DNA of 8,913 nucleotides. Origin: Dehalococcoidia bacterium. GTDB taxonomy: Bacteria > Chloroflexota > Dehalococcoidia > SAR202 > UBA11138. Location of the stretch: positions 1 to 8,913 of the forward strand of contig JAAXHY010000509.1 of NCBI GenBank assembly GCA_012270665.1, given 5' to 3'. Position numbers and translations under genes: made by a program. The notes under the pieces were generated by a model. The model did not search any database, had not been told where the DNA came from, and saw only the letters and a program-made list of their open reading frames with translations. Positions 5,757 to 8,913 of this stretch are shown in pieces; the first letter of the stretch is position 1; every line of letters begins with the position of its first letter.

Positions 5757-6968
5757 CTACACCACTGACAGCATCCTGTCGAGCGCTACGCGCGCCTCTT
5801 CAGCGGTGTCTTCATCCACCTCTATACGGTTGACGACGACGCCTTGGTTGAGGCCGTCAAGCACCCAGGAGACGTAAGCGGGATGGATCCGGTACATCGT
5901 GGAGCAGGGGCAGATAACCGAGTCGAGGCAGAACACCAGCTTGTCGGGATGCTGGGCCGCAAGCCGGTTGACGAGGCTTATCTCGGTGCCTACGGCCCAC
6001 ACCGAGCCTGGAGGAGCGTCGGCTATCATCCCTTTGATGTACTCGGTCGAGCCATCGTAGTCCGCCGCCTCGACCACTTCCATGGTGCATTCGGGATGGA
6101 CAAGGACATTGACGTCGGGGTACTTCTCCCGCGCCTGATCTATCTGCTGGACAGTGAAGCGCGTATGCACGGAGCAATGACCCTGCCAGAGTATCGCCTT
6201 GGCGTTCACGAGGTCTTCCTCAGAATTGCCGCCGAGTTCCTTGAACGGGTTCCAAAGAATCATGTCGTCCAGGTCCACGCCCATCTTGAGGCCGGTGTTG
6301 CGGCCAAGATGCTGATCGGGCAGGAACAGAACTCTGCTGCCGCGTCCGAAGGCCCACTCGAAAGTGGCCGGCGCGTTAGACGATGTGCAAACGATGCCTT
6401 CGTTTCGTCCGCAGAGCGCCTTGATGTCCGCGGTGGAGTTCATGTATGTGATGGGTGTCGCGCCACCGTGGTCGCCAAGCGCGTATTCGAGGTCATCCCA
6501 GCAGTCCAGGACATCATCAATTTGGGCCATGTCCGCCATCGAGCATCCGGCGGTCAGGTTGGGAAGAATCACCTTCTGCGAGGGACCGCTCAGAATGTCG
6601 GCGGTTTCGGCCATGAAGTGAACGCCGCAGAACACTATGTACTCGGAATCTTCCTGCGACGCGGCGAACTGTGAGAGCTTGAACGAGTCGCCCTGGAAGT
6701 CCGCGAACTTGATTACCTCGTCTCGCTGGTAGTGGTGTCCCAAGACGACTACAGTATCGCCCAGCCTGAAACGAGCCTCAGTGATCCGAGCGTCCAGTTC
6801 CTCCGGTTTCATCCGCATATACTCAATCGGCAGTTTCTGCCAGCGGACGCCGACCGAGAACTCATCATCCAGGGTCCTGGAGCTCAGCTCGTCGTCGGTG
6901 GTGCAGAACGCGGACTGTTCTATCTCGGTTATGGGAATAGTCGGCAACTTGGTCTCTGTCTTTAACAT
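5757..6968 (-). CDS. nadA: Quinolinate synthase, [4Fe-4S] enzyme
   Basis: A 403-residue NadA of the long type. It condenses iminoaspartate with dihydroxyacetone phosphate to quinolinate in the cytoplasm. Motifs in order: VVLGHHYQRDEV (74-85), FADFQGDSFKLS (88-99), FCGVHFMAETADIL (113-126), AGCSMADM (140-147), TYMNSTADIKA (174-184), FLPDQHLGRNTG (215-226), WQGHCSVHTRF (261-271), HPECTMEV (291-298), AVGTE (325-329) and ICPCSTMYRIHP (352-363). Likely cluster ligands are Cys142, Cys265 and one of Cys353/Cys355. The start is ATG with GGAG (6973-6976) four bases upstream. The first 38 or so residues are an acidic, Ser/Thr-rich extension; homology appears to begin near RWQKLPIEYM (42-51). It lies 22 bases after miaB on the same strand and is probably co-transcribed. 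NadB, which supplies iminoaspartate, is not in the window. Confidence 0.96.
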   Translation of the reverse strand: MLKTETKLPTIPITEIEQSAFCTTDDELSSRTLDDEFSVGVRWQKLPIEYMRMKPEELDARITEARFRLGDTVVVLGHHYQRDEVIKFADFQGDSFKLSQFAASQEDSEYIVFCGVHFMAETADILSGPSQKVILPNLTAGCSMADMAQIDDVLDCWDDLEYALGDHGGATPITYMNSTADIKALCGRNEGIVCTSSNAPATFEWAFGRGSRVLFLPDQHLGRNTGLKMGVDLDDMILWNPFKELGGNSEEDLVNAKAILWQGHCSVHTRFTVQQIDQAREKYPDVNVLVHPECTMEVVEAADYDGSTEYIKGMIADAPPGSVWAVGTEISLVNRLAAQHPDKLVFCLDSVICPCSTMYRIHPAYVSWVLDGLNQGVVVNRIEVDEDTAEEARVALDRMLSVV

Positions 6969-6990
6969 ATTTCTCCAACCCCGAGTGGAT

Positions 6991-8298
6991 TCAGGCCACT
7001 ACCGCCCCTATGTCTCCCTCGTCAACAAGCGCGCCCTGGAGTGACCAGGGACTTGTGCGCTCGATCCTGACGTCCACCATGTTACCCGTCAGGTCCTCCG
7101 AACTATCGAAGAATACAAGCTTATCGTTGCGATTCCGCCCGAACCATCTGCCCTTCCGCCGGCCCTCCGCGAGGACCTCCTGCGTGGCGCCGAGCAACTT
7201 CGCGTTGATCCCTGTCGCGACTCCTTCCTGCACTTCCTCGATCACTTTCAGCCGCCGGCGTTTCTCGCCTTCTGGAATGTCGTCCTCCATTAGCCTTGCC
7301 GCTATGGTGCCGGGCCGAGTCGAGTACGCCGCCGCATGAACCTTATCGAACTTTATGTCCCTAACAAGCTCGACAGTACGCTCGAATTGCTCTTCCGTTT
7401 CACCACAGAAGCCGACGATGAGATCGGTCGCCAGCGACACATCCGGGATGCGCTCACGAATCCTTTCGATCTTCTCACGGTACTCGGCGTTGGTGTACCC
7501 GCGTCTCATATCCGCAAGGATGCGGTCATCGCCCGCCTGGAATGGCAGATTGACATGCTCACACACTTTGTCCAGGTCGGCTATCGCGCCGATGATGTGA
7601 TCGCTCATGTCGTTGGGATGGGAGGTGAGGAATCGGACTCTTTCCAGTTCCTTCACCTCACTGACGGCGGCGAGAAGGTCGCCGAGATCAACGTTGCCCG
7701 GCAAATCGTGACCGTATGAGTCAACGTTCTGTCCCAGAAGCGTAACTTCCTTGACGCCTCGACGGGCAAGAAGATTGGCTTCATTCACTACATCCTCGAC
7801 GGCGCGACTAACCTCCCTGCCTCGGCGATAGGGGATTATGCAGAACGAGCAGAACTTGTCGCAGCCATGGATTATCGGTATATAGGTTGAGACACTGGGA
7901 ACCGCGGACAGTGGCCCGACACACCCGTCGGGATCTATGCCGAGCCGGTCTCCGAGAAGCTCGATCAGCGGAGTGTACTGCTGGGGCTGCATGAAAACGT
8001 CAACGTAAGGGAACCGCTCGCTGAGGGTGTCTTTGCGAGGGCCGACCATGCAGCCCATCAAGGCAAGCACCTTATCGGGGTCGCGCTGCTTGACCGGCTT
8101 GAGGTGGGTAAGCATCCCGACGACACGGTCTTCGGCGCTCTCCCTCACCACACAGCTATTCAGCACGATGACATCCGAGTCGCGGGCCGATTCGCCCGGC
8201 GACAACCCCATCTGACTGAGTGCGCTCTCGAGTCGCTCGGAGTCCGCCTTGTTCATCTGGCAGCCTATGGTCCAAATGTAGTAGCTGTTCATCTTCAC
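6991..8298 (-). CDS. miaB: tRNA-2-methylthio-N6-dimethylallyladenosine synthase
   Basis: A 435-residue methylthiotransferase with the full MiaB layout. It adds a methylthio group to i6A37 of tRNAs that read UNN codons, using two iron-sulfur clusters and S-adenosylmethionine. The N-terminal UPF0004 domain carries Cys13 (GCQMN), Cys49 (LNSCV) and Cys83 (MGCM). The radical SAM domain has HGCDKFCSFC with Cys146, Cys150 and Cys153, then LLGQNVDSYG (177-186), LPFQAGDDRILADMRRGYT (241-259) and TDLIVGFCGET (271-281). A TRAM-like RNA-binding domain follows (about 364-430). The start is unsettled: GTG at 8296-8298 or ATG at 8290-8292, neither with a clear Shine-Dalgarno sequence. Its leader contains a palindrome (8312-8323) and a long hairpin (8339-8398). 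It is upstream of nadA, and the tRNA-Ser gene precedes it on the same strand. Confidence 0.95.
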   Translation of the reverse strand: MKMNSYYIWTIGCQMNKADSERLESALSQMGLSPGESARDSDVIVLNSCVVRESAEDRVVGMLTHLKPVKQRDPDKVLALMGCMVGPRKDTLSERFPYVDVFMQPQQYTPLIELLGDRLGIDPDGCVGPLSAVPSVSTYIPIIHGCDKFCSFCIIPYRRGREVSRAVEDVVNEANLLARRGVKEVTLLGQNVDSYGHDLPGNVDLGDLLAAVSEVKELERVRFLTSHPNDMSDHIIGAIADLDKVCEHVNLPFQAGDDRILADMRRGYTNAEYREKIERIRERIPDVSLATDLIVGFCGETEEQFERTVELVRDIKFDKVHAAAYSTRPGTIAARLMEDDIPEGEKRRRLKVIEEVQEGVATGINAKLLGATQEVLAEGRRKGRWFGRNRNDKLVFFDSSEDLTGNMVDVRIERTSPWSLQGALVDEGDIGAVVA

Positions 8299-8311
8299 CG
8301 GGTCGTCGGGC

Positions 8312-8323
8312 CAGGGCGCCCTG
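8312..8323. repeat. Perfect 12-base palindrome ahead of miaB
   Basis: CAGGGCGCCCTG is identical on both strands and ends 14 bases before the miaB GTG. It could be a protein-binding site in DNA or self-pair in RNA. No Shine-Dalgarno sequence is visible near it. Confidence 0.6.
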
Positions 8324-8338
8324 TGGACACTATGTTTA

Positions 8339-8398
8339 GGGATGCCGTTTGCTCACCTGCGCCCGCTCCACGAACGCCCCTGGTGAGGGCGGCATCCC
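8339..8398. repeat. Long imperfect inverted repeat between tRNA-Ser and miaB
   Basis: Outer arms GGGATGCCG (8339-8347) and CGGCATCCC (8390-8398) pair perfectly over 9 bases. Inner arms CTCACC (8352-8357) and GGTGAG (8382-8387) add 6 pairs after a small internal loop (4 and 2 bases), enclosing a 24-base loop. As RNA from the minus strand it is followed by TAAACATAG, not a U-tract, so it is not a classical intrinsic terminator. It could be an attenuator, a processing site after the tRNA, or a small structured RNA. It does not match the conserved core of SRP RNA or a riboswitch class I know. Confidence 0.6.
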
Positions 8399-8449
8399 CA
8401 TCTCAAACAGTCTCGAATTGTCTTCTTACCTGCCGGTGCTTGGGTGTGG

Positions 8450-8538
8450 CGGAGGGAATGGGATTCGAACCCATGAGGGGGATTTCGCCCCCTAACCGCT
8501 TAGCAGGCGGCCGCACTAGACCACTATGCGATCCCTCC
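8450..8538 (-). tRNA. tRNA-Ser(GCU), CCA end encoded at 8447-8449
   Basis: A complete 89-base class II tRNA on the minus strand. The acceptor arms GGAGGGA (8532-8538) and TCCCTCC (8451-8457) pair perfectly, with discriminator G at 8450 and CCA encoded directly after it. The D stem is GCA/TGC. The anticodon stem is GCCGC/GCGGT around loop CTGCTAA, giving anticodon GCT (8502-8504), which reads AGC and AGU serine codons. The long variable arm GGGGG-CGAAAT-CCCCC is the mark of tRNA-Ser, and the T arm is ATGGG-TTCGAAT-CCCAT. With U at position 36 and A at 37, t6A rather than the MiaB modification is expected. Confidence 0.97.
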
Positions 8539-8563
8539 GTTCGGCTGGCTTTCAGGTGCGCCT

Positions 8564-8593
8564 AATATATCAGACGCGCGAACAGCCCGGCAA
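8564..8593 (-). promoter_or_regulatory. Promoter of tRNA-Ser (perhaps also miaB-nadA)
   Basis: On the minus strand TTGCCG (8588-8593), an 18-base spacer, then TATATT (8564-8569) preceded by TGA (8570-8572), giving an extended -10. RNA would begin about 20 bases before the mature tRNA. No other clear promoter is seen for miaB, so read-through is plausible. Confidence 0.55.
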
Positions 8594-8811
8594 GCGCGTA
8601 CTTTGTGAAAATAGGAACTACAGCGTTCGTTGTGGGCAGATACCACATACTGCTAAGTGATACTGTGTGAATACAATACAGATACAGGCGCCAATGCGTC
8701 ATAATCGTTGGCTTGAGAGTTTCGCTTGTGAAACAAATCACTATCTGAGGCATAGCCGGCGCGGTGGCGTGGGGTAGGGGAGTTGTCGTCCAGGGTCTGT
8801 CTACGGATCCT
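8573..8811. other. Intergenic region between moaE and the tRNA-Ser promoter
   Basis: A mixed-composition stretch, more AT-rich than its neighbours around 8600-8750. Apart from the -35 end of the tRNA promoter I see only a small hairpin, GTTTC (8719-8723) with GAAAC (8730-8734), and no T-rich terminator or gene. A 93-codon minus-strand open frame crossing it (8562-8843) overlaps moaE out of frame and lacks protein-like composition. Confidence 0.5.
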
Positions 8812-8913
8812 CTAGCCGGTCCGTCCCGCCGCGGACTCCTCAAGCTTGCGCAGGTAGTCGTCCTCCTGGCTCCCGACCCAGACCTCGCCGCCCTCGAAGT
8901 ACTCCTTCTTCCA
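8812..8913 (-). CDS. moaE: Molybdopterin synthase catalytic subunit, C-terminal end only
   Basis: Only the last 33 codons and the TAG are in the window; the gene continues past the right edge. The fragment begins WKKEYFEGGEVWVGSQ, matching the C-terminal signature of MoaE (typically PxWKKExxxxGxxWV). In E. coli MoaE the equivalent WKRE contains Lys126, one of two active-site lysines, so the second visible residue here is the likely counterpart. MoaE, with the MoaD sulfur carrier, adds the dithiolene sulfurs to precursor Z (cPMP) to make molybdopterin in the cytoplasm. The remaining tail (EDDYLRKLEESAAGRTG) is charged and variable in the family. The identification rests on a short but distinctive stretch. 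Confidence 0.7.
   Translation of the reverse strand, partial: WKKEYFEGGEVWVGSQEDDYLRKLEESAAGRTG

Noticed and set aside
5844..6674. 276-codon plus-strand open frame
   Set aside because: Antisense to nadA, whose motifs and cluster cysteines span the same region; typical shadow frame of GC-rich sequence.
8339..8398. SRP RNA or a known riboswitch upstream of miaB
   Set aside because: The conserved SRP core (GGUCAGG...GGAAGGAAGCAGCC type) is absent, and no TPP, SAM, cobalamin or c-di-GMP consensus was recognised by eye.
8104..8565. 153-codon plus-strand open frame over the tRNA and miaB start
   Set aside because: It runs through the complement of a complete tRNA-Ser and the 5' end of miaB, so it cannot be a normal gene.
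8660..8690. LexA-like operator CTGT...ACAG near the tRNA promoter
   Set aside because: The half sites are 11 bases apart rather than 8 and regulate no plausible gene; the stretch is simply rich in short TGTAT/ATACA words.
8562..8843. 93-codon minus-strand open frame
   Set aside because: Overlaps moaE out of frame and the tRNA promoter; composition is not protein-like and no ribosome site was seen.
1..8913. CRISPR array, insertion sequence, attachment site or defence system
   Set aside because: No regularly spaced repeats, transposase, integrase, Cas, nuclease or toxin motifs were found; the tRNA-Ser 3' end is not duplicated elsewhere in the window as far as I can see.

Overview
The window (8,913 bases, moderately GC-rich, tightly packed) looks like ordinary bacterial chromosome from an uncultivated, probably free-living organism. 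The protein style (MiaB motif LPFQAGDD, long-type NadA, PD40 propeller, GldG/DUF4340 pair) suggests Chloroflexota, possibly the Dehalococcoidia/SAR202 side. That placement is an impression from motifs, not a phylogenetic result.

Layout, left to right. Positions 1-2237 (+) hold the 3' part of a GldG-like ABC-transport accessory protein, coupled by a 4-base overlap to a DUF4340 membrane-anchored protein. The ATPase and permease would be expected off the left edge. Positions 2263-2937 (-) hold a divergent PlsY-family membrane protein. Positions 3141-5296 (-) hold nadC followed by a membrane-anchored beta-propeller protein, coupled by ATGA. Positions 5387-5734 (+) hold a small four-helix membrane protein of unknown function that shares a 90-base divergent promoter region with nadC. 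Positions 5757-8298 (-) hold a miaB-nadA pair. Positions 8450-8538 (-) are tRNA-Ser(GCU) with an encoded CCA end, behind a good promoter. Positions 8812-8913 (-) are the last 33 codons of a gene recognisable as moaE.

How the genes work together. NadA makes quinolinate and NadC converts it to nicotinate mononucleotide, so the last two quinolinate steps of de novo NAD synthesis are here; nadB is not in the window. MiaB and NadA are both iron-sulfur enzymes and are probably co-transcribed. tRNA-Ser(GCU) is not an expected MiaB substrate, because its position 36 is U rather than A. MoaE belongs to molybdenum cofactor synthesis.

I see no clear new system. The points most worth a second look are the degenerate active-site motifs of the PlsY-like protein, a structured leader (long hairpin plus perfect palindrome) ahead of miaB, which lacks a Shine-Dalgarno sequence, a repeated 9-mer in the nadC divergent promoter region, and matching short hairpins in both convergent gene gaps.
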